A stretch of 64,000 nt of DNA from CAZHEV01 sp964531335 [NCBI: uncultured bacterium] (lineage in GTDB: Bacteria; Eisenbacteria; RBG-16-71-46; CAZHEV01): positions 1 to 64,000 of the forward strand of contig CAZHEV010000013.1 of assembly GCA_964531335.1 (NCBI GenBank), written 5' to 3'. Positions 1 through 8,974 of this stretch are shown in pieces (the first letter of the stretch is position 1; every line of letters begins with the position of its first letter). A model generated the notes under the pieces. It was not told the origin of the DNA and did no database searches. It saw nothing but the letters and a program-made list of their open reading frames with translations. The position numbers and the translations under genes are program-made.

Positions 1-194
1 GTGCCACCGACCCCCACCCCGTCCTTCTTGCCGCCCTTATTTACGGATTAGGGACGCCGCGCTCGCCCTTGCGGCCCGCGGCGGATTCCGCTACGATCGG
101 GCGACGGTCCCTCGAGTCCGGCGGGACGGGCGTCTCCGTAACCGGTGGCGCGACCTGTTCATCTATCCAATGTCAACTTCGGAGGAGGGCTCAG

Positions 195-1049
195 TTGAAG
201 CTTCTCATCACGGGCGCCGACGGCATGGTGGGACGGGACTTCTGCGAGGTGGCCGGGCGTATGGGGCACCAGCTCACGCCCACCGATGCGGACGAGCTCG
301 ACGTGACGGACATGAGCTTGCTCAGGGAGATCATGCTCGAGACCAAGCCGGACGCGGTCTTTCATTTCGCCGCGATGACGGACGTGGATGGATGCGAGAC
401 GCGCCCCGACGAAGCTTACCGCGTCAACGTCATAGGCACCGAGAACGTGGCCCTCTGCTGCGCGAACCTGAACGTGCCGATGGTGTTCACCAGCACGGGC
501 AGCTTGTTCGGCGGGGAGAAGACGTCCCCGTACACCGAGTTCGACGAGCCCCGGCCCGTCAGCCGCTATGGAAAGACGAAGTATCTCGGCGAGCAGATCA
601 TTCAGCGGGTCGCGCCGATGCATTTCATCTGCAGGGGAGGTTGGATGTTCGGCGGCGGCCCCAAGGACAAGAAGTTCGTCGCCCGTATAGTTCAGCTCGC
701 CTCGGAGAAGGAGGAGATCTTCGGCGTGACCGACAGGACCGGCACCCCCACCTACACCGTGGACTTCTCCCGTCGCATGCTCGAGATTCTCGGTACGGGT
801 CGCTACGGCCTGTATCACGCGGCCAACGACGGGTACTGCACTCGCTACGAGTTCGCCCGCAAGATAGTCGAGCTCGCCGGTCTCGAGAATTGCCGCGTGA
901 AGCCCGTGGTCGCGGCCAAGATCCCGATGCCCGCCCAGAGGCCCAGGCTCGAGGCCCTGGACGGCTACAAATGCAGGCTTCTGGGGATGCCCCGAATGAG
1001 GTCCTGGGAGCCGGCCCTCAAGGAATACATGGAGACCAGGCTCGCCTGA
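195..1049 (+). CDS. RmlD-like NAD(P)-dependent sugar-nucleotide reductase
   Basis: A 284-residue short-chain dehydrogenase of the extended type, closest in layout to dTDP-4-dehydrorhamnose reductase (last step of dTDP-rhamnose synthesis, cytoplasmic). Visible: the N-terminal Rossmann signature GADGMVG about residues 6-12, a Y-x-x-x-K pair in YGKTKYLGE, and HFAAMTDVDGCE, typical of RmlD. The start chosen is TTG at 195 because GGAGGAGG lies 7 bases upstream (181-188) and homology begins there; the frame is open further upstream but without family-like sequence. Ends in TGA. It converges with the next gene. The enzyme class is secure; the exact sugar substrate is inferred. Confidence 0.8.
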   Translation: MKLLITGADGMVGRDFCEVAGRMGHQLTPTDADELDVTDMSLLREIMLETKPDAVFHFAAMTDVDGCETRPDEAYRVNVIGTENVALCCANLNVPMVFTSTGSLFGGEKTSPYTEFDEPRPVSRYGKTKYLGEQIIQRVAPMHFICRGGWMFGGGPKDKKFVARIVQLASEKEEIFGVTDRTGTPTYTVDFSRRMLEILGTGRYGLYHAANDGYCTRYEFARKIVELAGLENCRVKPVVAAKIPMPAQRPRLEALDGYKCRLLGMPRMRSWEPALKEYMETRLA

Positions 1050-1224
1050 GGATGCGGCCGGATATAGAGACACGCACGGACGCCGTCGAAGACCTAATCA
1101 GCAGGTTTGGGGAACTGCGTGAGTTGTCTCTCGTAGCCCTGTGCGTGTCTGATATTTGCGGGCAAAACGGCTCGAGCCTTTCGGCCAAGCCGGCCGCGAG
1201 GCCTTCGCCCCGCCCGATCCGGTA

Positions 1225-2115
1225 TCACAGCCTGTAGTCCGAGGCCTTCTCTCCAACCACGGTGCGCTTGAGCGCCGCAACCTGACTGATTCCGACCCCG
1301 AACGAGAACTCCTTGGAGTCTATGATCGTGACCTCGAAGCTCAATACGTACTTGCGCGGCATGTTGACTTCCATCCCCAGAACGGGTCGCAACGGCATCC
1401 CGTCGTCCGCGAAGTCCACCTCGTCCGAGCCTATTATCTGTCTCTGGCCCGCCGCGTTTAGAAACTGGGTCCGATCGTTCTCTCCATCGATAAACGACTT
1501 CTCTATGCCGACGTAGGGCGTGAGGCGTACGTTGCCCCGGGAGTCCAGGCTGGGCGTGGTGAAGGCCAGCAGCAAGCCCACGTCCATCTCGTTCCAGGTG
1601 TACTCGTTCCGAAACGAGGTGTACCAGTCGGCATCCGGCGGTCCGGGGACGCGCGCGTTCCCCTGACTGTTGAACCGAAGGCCCTGGCCCACTACCAAGA
1701 CCCTGGCGCTCAATCCCTCCGCGCTTTCTCTCTCGTATAGGCGCAGCGTGAAACCGCCGCCGATGGCGAAACGCGTCGTGCCGTTGAAGTCGGGATCGCC
1801 CGCAGAATCGGCGGGGAAGCCGATGTCCGCCGCCCCGATCCTGAAGTACAGGTCCAACCAGTCGAAGGCCCCGAGGGAGGCTCGGGCGAGATACCGATTA
1901 GAGCGGAACTCCAACTCGCCGCTCGCGTCCGATCCCACCATCGATTCGTTGTCGGTGACACCTCTCCTGTAATCGTACTCCAGCCCAAGCGCGGCGTTGC
2001 CCCTCCCTATGGTCCCGCTTGGGTTGCCGAGTATTCCCGCTTCGGCCACTGCACCACCGGAGATAAGAAAAGCGATAGCCGCCGTCACGATGCCTTTGCA
2101 GAGCCCATGCCTCAT
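1225..2115 (-). CDS. exported outer-membrane beta-barrel-like protein
   Basis: A 296-residue protein with a clear signal peptide (basic MRHGLCK, hydrophobic core, cleavage near VAEAG). The rest alternates polar and hydrophobic residues with many aromatic strand ends (LGLEYDYRRG, YLARASLGAFDWLDLYFRIG, LSFEVTIIDSKEFSFGVGISQ), the pattern of an outer-membrane barrel of 10-14 strands. The start at 2115 has GAGGGGAG just upstream; a longer open frame to 2181 lacks an RBS. It lies downstream of the Ig-repeat lipoprotein gene in the same direction with a 131-bp gap, so co-transcription is possible. I do not recognise a specific family; function unknown. Confidence 0.65.
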   Translation of the reverse strand: MRHGLCKGIVTAAIAFLISGGAVAEAGILGNPSGTIGRGNAALGLEYDYRRGVTDNESMVGSDASGELEFRSNRYLARASLGAFDWLDLYFRIGAADIGFPADSAGDPDFNGTTRFAIGGGFTLRLYERESAEGLSARVLVVGQGLRFNSQGNARVPGPPDADWYTSFRNEYTWNEMDVGLLLAFTTPSLDSRGNVRLTPYVGIEKSFIDGENDRTQFLNAAGQRQIIGSDEVDFADDGMPLRPVLGMEVNMPRKYVLSFEVTIIDSKEFSFGVGISQVAALKRTVVGEKASDYRL

Positions 2116-2246
2116 TTTCTTCTCCCCTCTGCCTTCCTCTCTCGCAAGAGGAAAAGACGGGTTTGAAGCCCTAGAGCCCACGGTTGCCGCGGCGCGGCCG
2201 TGACGAATACAGCCGCGAAGCGGCCGTGAGGCTCGCAGTCCCGGTT

Positions 2247-5200
2247 CTACCTGACAGTGATTACCCTGTTCAAGCCGAGGTTTCCTCCTCTGGCGTCCAG
2301 ATCCCTGATCGAGATGACCACAGTATTGGTGTCGGACGGGGCGAAATAGATCGCGCCGGCGACTCCCGACACTCCCGTATAAGCGGTCATCGTGTTAAGG
2401 CCGTTGTCGAACAGCCCGTCGCTACAGAAGAACTCGATCTCGTGGGCCCCCAGCGGGTTCCTGAAGAAGTCCTTTATAGAGGCCGTAATGATGCCCCGGG
2501 CGTCGATGCCCATCGGGGAAGGTCCATCCAGCTTGGACTCCACGAGGTCCCCCGTGCCCGTGATGAAGGTCACCGTCCCCTGCGCGGCGGCGAAATAGGA
2601 CTCGGCCGAGACGGTGGCCACTACGCCCACGCCGTCGTCCGCTGTCTGGCTGGGCATCGAATAGTCCTGGGTGATGGTCTGGCTGGTCAGCGTGGCGAGG
2701 GCGAAGCTCTCGTGCACGCCGTCCCTGGTAAACGACGTGTCCGGGTTGATCGTACCCCAGTCGGTCGAGAAGTAAACCGGCATCCCCTCCCTGACATAGA
2801 AGCCGTCGGCGTCGAGCACCTGGAAGCGCAGGACCGACGTGCTCTTGTCATCCGCGGGTATGGCGCTCGGGCTGGCCGATACGAAGTTGACGATCGCGGG
2901 GCAACCGGAGGCTGTAAACTGTATCGATCCCGTTACCTTCTCGCCCCAGGTGCCGGCCGTTACCGTTACCGTCCCGAACGGGCCGGGCCCGCAGTCCGTC
3001 CACTCGGCCCTGACCACGCCGCGGTGGTCGTACAGGCCGTTATCGATGGTGTCCTCGAAAGGCTCGCCGAGATCGTACCGGCCGTTTCCGTTCTCGTCGG
3101 TGTACTCCTCGCCCCGTGTCTCGGCCGAAGCCGTTATACAGCCCTTGTCCACCGTGAAGAACACGGCCGTCCCATCAGCCACGGGATTGTTGTAAGCGTC
3201 GCATACGTAACCGCAGATCTCGTTCGGCTCATGCCGGCAGTAAGTGACGTTGAGCTCCTTGGCGCACAGGTTGATCTTCTCGGGCGGACCGGCGGCGACC
3301 GTAACGGGCGCCACGTCCGTGGCCAGACCGCCGGCGGCGGCCCTTATCACCACGGTTCCGGAATTCGTGCCGGATCTGAACGGCACCACGGCGGTGCCGT
3401 TCAGGGTCTTGGCCGTGACGGGCCCGAACCCCTCGCCACCCAGGCTCTCGTCGGTTCCCGGGGCTTCAATGATTGTGAAGGTCACCTCGGTCTCATCGGG
3501 CGAAGGGTTGCCCAACACGTCATGGGCCATCGCCGTTATATCGGCGGTCTCGATCCCGCCTGTACCCTTGACCTGGAGCTGCGACCTGCTGGAGCGAAGC
3601 TCTATGGTGAACACGGGAGCGTCCAGGGGGAGCATCTCCACGTCCGTCTCCGCAAAGAAGGTGGTGGCGAAGGACGCCCGGACGGTCGCGGTCGCCGCCG
3701 ACGAGTGGCTCCGCAGGACGGCGGTCGCGATGCCCAGGCTGTCCGTCGCGGCTGTGCCGTCTATCTTTCCCGCGGTCGTCGTGAAGGACAGCAATGCCCC
3801 CTCGACAGGGTTGCCCCCGGAGGTGGTCAGGGTGGCGCTCACCTGCGCCGTGCTCGTCCCGCCGTCGGCGAAGATGGCCGTTGGAGCGGCCACGATCTCG
3901 ATGCCGTAGAACTCGTCCAGCGAGACGATCGACACCTGGGCCGTTCCCGATCTGGTTCCGACCGTGGCGGTGACGGTCGCGGTTCCGGTCTCGCTCCCGC
4001 TGTACAGATAGACGACGGCCTGCCCCTCGGGGCCCGTCGTCGCGGTTCCCGCTACGATGCCCAGACTGGTCTCGAAAGAGACCGTCTGGTCCTCCAGCGG
4101 GTTGTTCGTCGAATTCAGCACCGTCGCGACCAGGCGTGACTTGGATACCCGGCCGTCGGCGGGAAGCGTCGTCGGGAAAGCGGAGAGGTTCACAGTGAAC
4201 GGCGTAGGCTCCTTGGAAGGCGAGAAGTAAACCTGCACCGTTTCTGATTCGTCGCCGAAAGAGGCCGTGACGGTAGCCACGCCGGACTCGGAACCGCTGT
4301 GAAGATTCGCGGTCGCAAGCCCGTCCTCGTCGGTCGTGGATGATCTCGCTATGGAGCCCGCGTCCGTCTCGAAGGAGACCGACGCCCCCTTCACCGGATG
4401 GCGGTCGCCGTCCAGAAGCCTCGCCGAGACAACCGAGAAGCTCGTGCCCCCGTCCGCGCGTATCACGTCCGGCGCGGCCGACAGCTCGAGAATGTACTCG
4501 TCCGACTGGGCGACGAACTGGACTGTCGTCGAGTCCCTGGCGCCGTCGGCGCGCGCGCCCACCTTCGCCACGGCGGGAGAGGAGTGGCTGTAAAGCGAGG
4601 TGACGGCCTCGCCTCTCGAATCGGTCTCGACGGGAGAGACCACGAACCCGGCGGTCGTGCTGAAAGCGATCAGCGCTCCCTTTACCGCCACGCCCTCACG
4701 GGTGGTTGCCCTTGCCGTGATTGTGGAGAAGCTCACGCCGCCGTCCGCCACGACCACCGCGGGCGAGGCGGTGATCGCGAGCTCGTCCACGGGGACCGTC
4801 TGATCCCCGTCGGGACGCGGCTCTATGGTGACGGAAGCTCTTCTAGTGATGCCGTTCAGGGTCGCCTCCACCACCGCCCGTCCCGAATCCGCAAGGGTCG
4901 TGACGAGAACGGCAAGAGCTTCCCCGCTCGAGGCGCTCGGGGATACGATGCTTTGCCTCTCGTTTGTGAACCGCCCGAGGGAGGTGGCGAAAGACACCTC
5001 TATCCCTTGCAACGGCTCTCCGTCGAGGTCGACCACGCTCGCCACCAGAGTGTCGGTGGCCCCCGCCGTGATGACCTGAGTCGTGACATAGAAATCGCTG
5101 AGGACCGCTGCGCCCGGCGCGGAGGGAGGGGCGAGCTCCTCGATCGGGTTTACCGCCCCGTCATTGTCGCTCTCACATCCCAACCCCACCGCAAGGGCAA

Positions 5201-5261
5201 GCGCCCCGCAAAGGAGTAGCAGTCGGCCCGCGTCAAGCTTGCTCACGCCCGCAGCAGACAT
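2247..5261 (-). CDS. multi-domain Big_1/invasin-like Ig repeat lipoprotein
   Basis: A 1004-residue surface protein. The N-terminus has a signal peptide ending LAVGLGC, a lipobox-like site, followed by an acidic linker. The body is about nine Ig-like domains of 90-110 residues in the Big_1 (bacterial Ig-like domain 1, intimin/invasin) style. They recur as an ADGG-S start, a phrase such as GNPVEGALLSFTTTAG, and VATVTA/TATVRA ends. A Cys-rich segment (CAKELNVTYCRHEPNEICGYVC) in the later part carries a DENGNGRYDLGEP calcium-binding-like loop. The likely role is adhesion or a surface stalk. The start at 5261 (MSAAGVSK) is preferred over 5291 because GAGAGGGGG precedes it. A sigma70-like promoter lies at 5399-5428. 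Confidence 0.75.
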   Translation of the reverse strand: MSAAGVSKLDAGRLLLLCGALALAVGLGCESDNDGAVNPIEELAPPSAPGAAVLSDFYVTTQVITAGATDTLVASVVDLDGEPLQGIEVSFATSLGRFTNERQSIVSPSASSGEALAVLVTTLADSGRAVVEATLNGITRRASVTIEPRPDGDQTVPVDELAITASPAVVVADGGVSFSTITARATTREGVAVKGALIAFSTTAGFVVSPVETDSRGEAVTSLYSHSSPAVAKVGARADGARDSTTVQFVAQSDEYILELSAAPDVIRADGGTSFSVVSARLLDGDRHPVKGASVSFETDAGSIARSSTTDEDGLATANLHSGSESGVATVTASFGDESETVQVYFSPSKEPTPFTVNLSAFPTTLPADGRVSKSRLVATVLNSTNNPLEDQTVSFETSLGIVAGTATTGPEGQAVVYLYSGSETGTATVTATVGTRSGTAQVSIVSLDEFYGIEIVAAPTAIFADGGTSTAQVSATLTTSGGNPVEGALLSFTTTAGKIDGTAATDSLGIATAVLRSHSSAATATVRASFATTFFAETDVEMLPLDAPVFTIELRSSRSQLQVKGTGGIETADITAMAHDVLGNPSPDETEVTFTIIEAPGTDESLGGEGFGPVTAKTLNGTAVVPFRSGTNSGTVVIRAAAGGLATDVAPVTVAAGPPEKINLCAKELNVTYCRHEPNEICGYVCDAYNNPVADGTAVFFTVDKGCITASAETRGEEYTDENGNGRYDLGEPFEDTIDNGLYDHRGVVRAEWTDCGPGPFGTVTVTAGTWGEKVTGSIQFTASGCPAIVNFVSASPSAIPADDKSTSVLRFQVLDADGFYVREGMPVYFSTDWGTINPDTSFTRDGVHESFALATLTSQTITQDYSMPSQTADDGVGVVATVSAESYFAAAQGTVTFITGTGDLVESKLDGPSPMGIDARGIITASIKDFFRNPLGAHEIEFFCSDGLFDNGLNTMTAYTGVSGVAGAIYFAPSDTNTVVISIRDLDARGGNLGLNRVITVR

Positions 5262-5398
5262 GAAGGCCCCCTCTCTTGATCCGAAAACCAAGGGATCCCA
5301 AGGCGATCCCTGTCATCCAGCCCTACTCTGTCTTGATCGGCCGGTTCCTGTCCCAAGTCAACGATCAGACGGTCAGTGCGACCGTTAACAGACTGAGC

Positions 5399-5428
5399 AA
5401 ATTATTATTACGGGCTTTCGGAAGTCAA
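5399..5428 (-). promoter_or_regulatory. sigma70-like promoter for the Ig-repeat lipoprotein
   Basis: On the minus strand TTGACT (5423-5428) and TAATTT (5399-5404) are separated by 18 bp, about 130 bp upstream of the lipoprotein start. The -10 is imperfect and an overlapping alternative (ATAATT with 17-bp spacing) exists. Confidence 0.45.
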
Positions 5429-5526
5429 GCAAAAAGCCCATCGCCGGCCTGGGGGCCGCGGCATCCGGGGCGCGCTTTCAATGGTCTATTTGAAGGTCAA
5501 TAGCAAGTCAGTAGCCGGGAGGCACG

Positions 5527-5556
5527 TTGACTTTGGCCCGCTGTTTGTGGTATTAT
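5527..5556 (+). promoter_or_regulatory. sigma70-like promoter for the 5704 gene
   Basis: TTGACT (5527-5532), an 18-bp spacer, and TATTAT (5551-5556). It lies about 150 bp before the start codon at 5704 with no gene between. Confidence 0.55.
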
Positions 5557-5703
5557 AGCGGGTGAGAGTTGGGGTGCAGTGGACCTGGGAGAGCGTATTC
5601 CCTTGCGCCCGATGTATCTAGGCGGCCCACGTCGAGCTTAGATCGCCGTGGGTCTGTTTCTCTCGGCCAGGTTCTTGAATAGTCCGAGTCGGAGGACATT
5701 TCT

Positions 5704-6345
5704 ATGAAGAAAGCGTTACCAGTGGTGTTGACCCTTGCTTTTCTCTGCTTCGCCATTCAGGCGAGCTCGGATGAGCCCAAGCCCAACTCCTCGGCGAAGT
5801 GGGGTGTCGGATGGGTGGACAGCGACGTCTGTTGCGAGGTCGTGTTCGGCGAGTGCGCCGACCTTCAGGTCGATGAGGCTCCGCTTTACATTCCGCCGCT
5901 TCCGACGTCCCTGGATATCTATCTCGTCGCCGTAGAGGTCAACTCGATAGACGGGACCAGGTTCGGGATCTGCGCCGCGTTTCCCGAGAATATCAACTTC
6001 TATGGCTGGACCTCGAAGGCGGACGTCGACGACGCTTCGGCAGGCTGGCCCGGGCCCGGCGAGGGGATAGATCTGTCGTGGGGCGCGTCGCAGGCAGGGC
6101 CCTTCGTGGTGCTTGGGGTTTTGCACGTCTACGCGACGGACTCGGCGCGGCTTTGCCTTTGTCCCGATCCTCGCGTCGGCTACGCGGAGTGGCGGGACGG
6201 CACGACGAGCGTAAGAAGAAAGATCGGCGGGGCCTTCGGTTGCGTCGGATTCGGTCCCGGCAAGCTCGGTTACAACCCCTGCGGCGAGGTGGTGCCCGCC
6301 GAGAGTATGTCCTGGGGCGCCATAAAGTCGTTGTATCGCCGCTAG
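5704..6345 (+). CDS. secreted Cys-rich protein of unknown function
   Basis: A 213-residue protein with a classical signal peptide (MKKALPVVLTLAFLCFAIQA, cleavage near QASS). The mature part has nine cysteines, several paired (VCCEVVFGEC, LCLCPDP, FGCVGFG). That suggests disulfides in an extracytoplasmic fold. The sequence VGWVDSDVCCEV and the final MSWGAIKSLYR resemble small secreted proteins commonly seen in Eisenbacteria-like genomes, where the last Trp-Gly-x-x-K-x-x-Y-R end precedes the stop; I cannot name a family. The start is supported by CGGAGGA upstream (5691-5697) and the promoter at 5527. Confidence 0.6.
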   Translation: MKKALPVVLTLAFLCFAIQASSDEPKPNSSAKWGVGWVDSDVCCEVVFGECADLQVDEAPLYIPPLPTSLDIYLVAVEVNSIDGTRFGICAAFPENINFYGWTSKADVDDASAGWPGPGEGIDLSWGASQAGPFVVLGVLHVYATDSARLCLCPDPRVGYAEWRDGTTSVRRKIGGAFGCVGFGPGKLGYNPCGEVVPAESMSWGAIKSLYRR

Positions 6346-6621
6346 CGTCCGTGCGTTTTTGGTCCGAGCGGTGCGGCAAGGGGATCGTGTCGACCAGGGA
6401 ATACCGATGGAGGGCCGCGCAAGTCACGGCCCTTGCCTCGTAAGGCCGCTTCCTGCTAAAGTGCTTCGTGCTTCAAGTCTCGCGGTCCGGGGCCCCTCTG
6501 TAGCGGGCGCCATTCCGCGTGTTACCGCTTTTCATGATCTCGCCGGTCGCCCGTTCGATGCGGCTGATCCGGAAACTCGAATAGGGGGAACTTTGAATTG
6601 ATAAGTGAAGGTAGGATAAGT

Positions 6622-7356
6622 ATGGCTATCGTCGCGGGGCGGCGGACAGCGGTTTGGCTTGCCGTGCTTGCGGTTATGAGCCTGGCCCTCCCGCCGGCTC
6701 TGAGCCACGCATTCGATGCCGCCGGCTCTGAGCTCCGCGAGAGCGGGAAGGAATCCTCCCGGGCCAAGGCCGAGGGCAATGACCCGCTCTTCATGTCGAA
6801 GCCCAGCTATGAGGAGCTAAAGGCGCAGGCCGAGGAGTTGGAGGAGAAAGTCTCGGCGGATTCGACCGATTACGATCTGCGCTTCGAGCTCGCCGGGATC
6901 TACTATGACATGGGCGCTCTCATGATGTCCGCCAAGCACTACAGGAAGGCCGCCGATCTGGAACCGAAGAACGTCGAGGCGCTTGTGAATCTGGGGGTCG
7001 TTTTGAACGAGATGGGCCGGTCGGAGGAGGCGATCGAGGCGTACGATCGTGCGCTGGAGATCAACCCCGATGACGTCAAGGCCATCTGCAATCTCGGTCT
7101 CGCGTACTACGGCGTGGGCAAGTACCCCGGGGCTATCGACCAGTACAGAAGGGCCCTGGAGCTCGATCCGGAGTCCATCGAGGCCCACTACAACCTGGGC
7201 GTGGCCTTCGCGGACGCCCAGATATACCGGGAGGCCATAGCCGAGTGGAGCAAGGTCGTCGAGCTGGCGCCTGGCTCCGACGCGGCCGCCGCGGCCAAGG
7301 CGAACATCGACGTCATAAGGCAGCTCATCGAGCTCAAGGAGAAGCCCCGGGATTGA
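6622..7356 (+). CDS. exported TPR-repeat protein
   Basis: A 244-residue protein with an N-terminal hydrophobic signal or anchor (residues 9-32), an acidic linker, and four to five tetratricopeptide repeats. These are clear in AEALVNLGVVLNEMGRSEEA, AICNLGLAYYGVGKYPGAID and AHYNLGVAFADAQIYREAIA-type phrases (W-L-G-Y-A-F-A-P pattern) in the second half. TPRs mediate protein-protein contacts; here probably in the periplasm. The start ATG at 6622 is chosen because AAGGTAGG precedes it; an in-frame TTG at 6598 would add eight residues. It is followed by a second TPR gene with its own promoter. Confidence 0.7.
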   Translation: MAIVAGRRTAVWLAVLAVMSLALPPALSHAFDAAGSELRESGKESSRAKAEGNDPLFMSKPSYEELKAQAEELEEKVSADSTDYDLRFELAGIYYDMGALMMSAKHYRKAADLEPKNVEALVNLGVVLNEMGRSEEAIEAYDRALEINPDDVKAICNLGLAYYGVGKYPGAIDQYRRALELDPESIEAHYNLGVAFADAQIYREAIAEWSKVVELAPGSDAAAAAKANIDVIRQLIELKEKPRD

Positions 7357-7384
7357 GGCTCGGCGGCTCTGCCGCGGCTGCGAG

Positions 7385-7413
7385 TTGACACGCGGGTGCT
7401 CGTCTGCTAGCTT
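7385..7413 (+). promoter_or_regulatory. sigma70-like promoter upstream of the TPR lipoprotein
   Basis: TTGACA (7385-7390), a 17-bp spacer, and TAGCTT (7408-7413), about 140 bp ahead of the start at 7553. The -35 is consensus and the -10 is weak. Confidence 0.45.
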
Positions 7414-7552
7414 TACCTTAGAGGGCGTAAGTCGCCCCATGGCGAGCTTTACCCTACCTGACCTCACCACCATAAGTGACATTACCGTCGGATGGCTCCC
7501 GGCAGGACGCCAGCGTAGTTCATAACCGGCTGTAGTGAAAGGAGTTATTGCA

Positions 7553-8743
7553 ATGCTTCGAGTGCCTCGGAGTTTGTTTGCGGTCCTGGCGGTAGCGGCA
7601 CTGGCCTGGATCGCCGCCGGTTGCGCCGCCACCTGGCCCGTGGTCGAGACCGAAACAGCGGAAGAAGAGGAGATGTGGGCGTCGGGAGCCGAGCAAGGTC
7701 TCTCCGGCGAAGTGAAAAAGCTGGTGCAGAAGGGCCAGGCCCTCTATGAAGGCGGCCAGTACGCGCAGGGAGTCGAGAGCTTCAAGCTGGCTGCCGAGCT
7801 CGACCCGGACAACGTTTCGGTTCTGGCCAGCCTCGGGTACGGCCAGTCGAGGGCGGGCAACTACATCGACGCGGTAAACGCCTTTGAGATGGCGCTCGAG
7901 ATCGAGCCCAAGGACAAGGACCTTAAGACCTCCTACGCCTACAATCTCGGCATGGCCGGCCAGATGGACAGGGCCGAGGAGATCTATCACGAGATCGCGA
8001 AGGAGAACCCCGACGATGAGCGCGTCTATAGGAACCTTGCCGCCACTTATGCCAAGAACCAAAGATTGGCGGAGGCGATCGTGGCTTATCAGAAAGTGAT
8101 GGAGTTGGATCCCGACGATTGGGAGACGCTCATGGCCATTGGCAATATCTGCAGGGACGCGAAGCCGCCGGTCGCGCTTCCGGCGATAGCGGCCTTCGAG
8201 CGGGTCCGCGGCGGACATCCTGAGAGCACCGAGAGAATGGAGGCCGCCCACTCGTTGGGCTGGCTCTACCTGCAGACGAACACTCATTGCAGGGCGGCCG
8301 ACCTGTACGGGATAGTGGACGAGTACGATCCGCTGAACAAGGACGACCGCTCCAACTACGCCTTCGCGCTTGACAAGTGCGGAAGGACCGAAGAGGCGAT
8401 CGAGCAGTACCGCACCATCTACGAGGCCGACACCACGGACACGAGGTTCCTGTGCAGGCTGTCGTTCTTGTACAAGGATGACGACCAGTACATGAAGTCC
8501 GCCGAGATCGCCGAGAGGGGCCTGGAGACCAACCCGGGCGACGCCTGCCTCTACTGCGCCTGGGGCAAGGCGCTCGAGAAGATGAACAGGTACGAGGACG
8601 CCATAGCCAAATTCGAGCAAGCCCTGACTCTGAACGATCCTCGCTGGGCCAGTTACGCCACCAAGCAGATAGAGCGCCAGAAGCAGCTCATCAAGATTCG
8701 CGAGATGAGAAAGCTGCAGGAGGATTACGAAGAGGGAAGCTGA
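7553..8743 (+). CDS. TPR-repeat lipoprotein
   Basis: A 396-residue protein. The signal peptide ends in the lipobox-like IAAGC (Cys about residue 24), so a lipid-anchored envelope protein is expected. It carries about nine tetratricopeptide repeats from residue 60 to 370 (for example ALYEGGQYAQGVESFKLAA, LASLGYGQSRAGNYIDAVNA, YRNLAATYAKNQRLAEAIVA). The C-terminal helix is charged. ATG 7553 is chosen over GTG 7535 because AAAGGAG lies at the right distance from 7553. The gene ends before a strong intrinsic terminator at 8804-8848. Likely a scaffold for an envelope complex; partner unknown. Confidence 0.75.
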   Translation: MLRVPRSLFAVLAVAALAWIAAGCAATWPVVETETAEEEEMWASGAEQGLSGEVKKLVQKGQALYEGGQYAQGVESFKLAAELDPDNVSVLASLGYGQSRAGNYIDAVNAFEMALEIEPKDKDLKTSYAYNLGMAGQMDRAEEIYHEIAKENPDDERVYRNLAATYAKNQRLAEAIVAYQKVMELDPDDWETLMAIGNICRDAKPPVALPAIAAFERVRGGHPESTERMEAAHSLGWLYLQTNTHCRAADLYGIVDEYDPLNKDDRSNYAFALDKCGRTEEAIEQYRTIYEADTTDTRFLCRLSFLYKDDDQYMKSAEIAERGLETNPGDACLYCAWGKALEKMNRYEDAIAKFEQALTLNDPRWASYATKQIERQKQLIKIREMRKLQEDYEEGS

Positions 8744-8803
8744 TAGGCTCGGGCCGTGCGCCGTATCGCGGCCGCGGAGATATGCAGACCTTGTTGGGAA
8801 TAC

Positions 8804-8848
8804 AGCGCCGGCACCTCCTAAGCGATGGACGTGCCGGCGCTCTTTTTG
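8804..8848 (+). terminator. rho-independent terminator
   Basis: A perfect 11-bp GC-rich stem (AGCGCCGGCAC at 8804-8814 with GTGCCGGCGCT at 8831-8841) is followed at once by CTTTTTG. It closes the TPR lipoprotein transcript and insulates mnmA. Confidence 0.9.
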
Positions 8849-8974
8849 AGAGCCCGCGCGTCGTGGGCGGCGGTGGCCCGAATACGCGGCGCAGGGAAGG
8901 GCGGGGCCGGCGCAGAGCCCCGAGTGCGAGGTTGCGCTTCCTTGGGTTTGCGCGCGAAAGGGGACGTTACCACC

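Larger units (their letters stand above)
5262..5703. other. divergent intergenic region with two promoters
   Basis: A 440-bp gap between divergent genes. It is AT-richer than its surroundings around 5395-5410. It holds one promoter-like sequence facing each way (listed separately) and otherwise no coding sequence that I can support. The 5' leaders would be about 130 nt on each side. Confidence 0.5.

Noticed and set aside
2184-4139. 651-codon open frame antisense to the Ig-repeat lipoprotein
   Set aside because: Its composition is Arg/Gly-rich and repeats with the Ig domains on the other strand; it is a shadow of the true gene.
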